NCBI GenBank assembly: GCA_017311185.1
Contig: JAESUZ010005469.1
Coordinates: forward strand, 1,304,001-1,368,000
DNA length: 64,000 nt
Source: Proteles cristata cristata
Lineage: Eukaryota > Chordata > Mammalia > Carnivora > Hyaenidae
Reading direction: 5' to 3'
This document shows, one piece after another, positions 63,907-64,000 of the stretch. The notes beneath the pieces were generated by a model that searched no databases, was not told the origin of the DNA, and saw only the letters and a program-made list of their open reading frames with translations. Positions within the stretch are counted from its first letter, which is position 1; the number at the start of each line of letters is the position of its first letter. A program made the translations under genes and the position numbers.

Positions 63907-64000
63907 CTTTTTTAATGTTTATTTATTTTGAGAGAGAGAGAGGGAAAGAGTACATGTGTGAGCAGGGGAGCAGCAGAGAGAAGGGGAGAGAGAATTCCAA
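63907..64000 (-). mobile_element. CAN-SINE, cut by the window end
   Basis: Begins 'ttttaatgtttatttatttt', then GA repeats and 'tgtgagcaggggagcagcag'. Head not in the window. Confidence 0.85.

Overview
This window is nuclear DNA from a carnivoran mammal, most probably a cat (Felidae). The main evidence is about 34 copies or fragments of the tRNA-Lys-derived carnivore SINE (CAN-SINE / SINEC type). Most have the cat-type body: a head like GGGGCGCCTGGGTGGCTCAG, a B box like GGTTCGAGCCCC, the phrase CTCAGAGCCTGGAGCC, a CT-rich tract and an A-rich tail. Carnivore-type L1 3' ends and mammal-wide fossils (MIR, L2, MLT1, hAT) agree with this. Base composition is AT-rich. There are no bacterial-style genes, operons, rRNA or tRNA genes. 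Nearly all open frames are chance frames or frames running through SINEs, L1s or simple repeats.

Layout. 1-12,830 is SINE-dense, with an old L1 interrupted by a younger L1 and a SINE (7.1-9.6 kb). 12,830-24,400 is mostly single-copy sequence with few SINEs, plus one MLT1 LTR, MIR/L2 fossils and a CRE/TATA-like site at 17.26 kb. 24,400-27,760 is a mosaic of L1, SINE and hAT elements. 28,000-33,300 is mostly unclassified and holds a GC-richer patch (29.5-31.5 kb). 33,754-34,113 is a 69-bp tandem array whose units contain the first ~51 nt of 5S rRNA. 34,300-44,470 holds scattered SINEs, L2, MIR and one MLT1. 44,470-47,150 is SINE-free and looks like a candidate conserved regulatory block. 47,400-49,345 is an old antisense L1 in which a SINE and then a young L1 landed at the same target site; the young L1 carries an apparent 3' transduction. 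50,200-57,100 holds a SINE-seeded GAAA/GGAA microsatellite, an antisense carnivore L1, a 125-bp-offset duplication and a long L2. 57,600-64,000 is AT-rich and ends in two nested SINEs.

Protein-coding content is almost nil. The best candidate is a 153-bp minus-strand exon at 60,834-60,986: 51 codons, phase 0 at both ends, good splice sites, coiled-coil-like product. A weaker candidate lies at 53,529-53,630 and a weak one at 41,527-41,718, both on the minus strand. If real, the window lies largely in introns of an unidentified gene read leftwards. The gene could not be named from sequence alone.

Most unusual observations: the 5S-derived satellite-like array, the L1 with a 3' transduction that re-used a SINE target site, and the coiled-coil exon.
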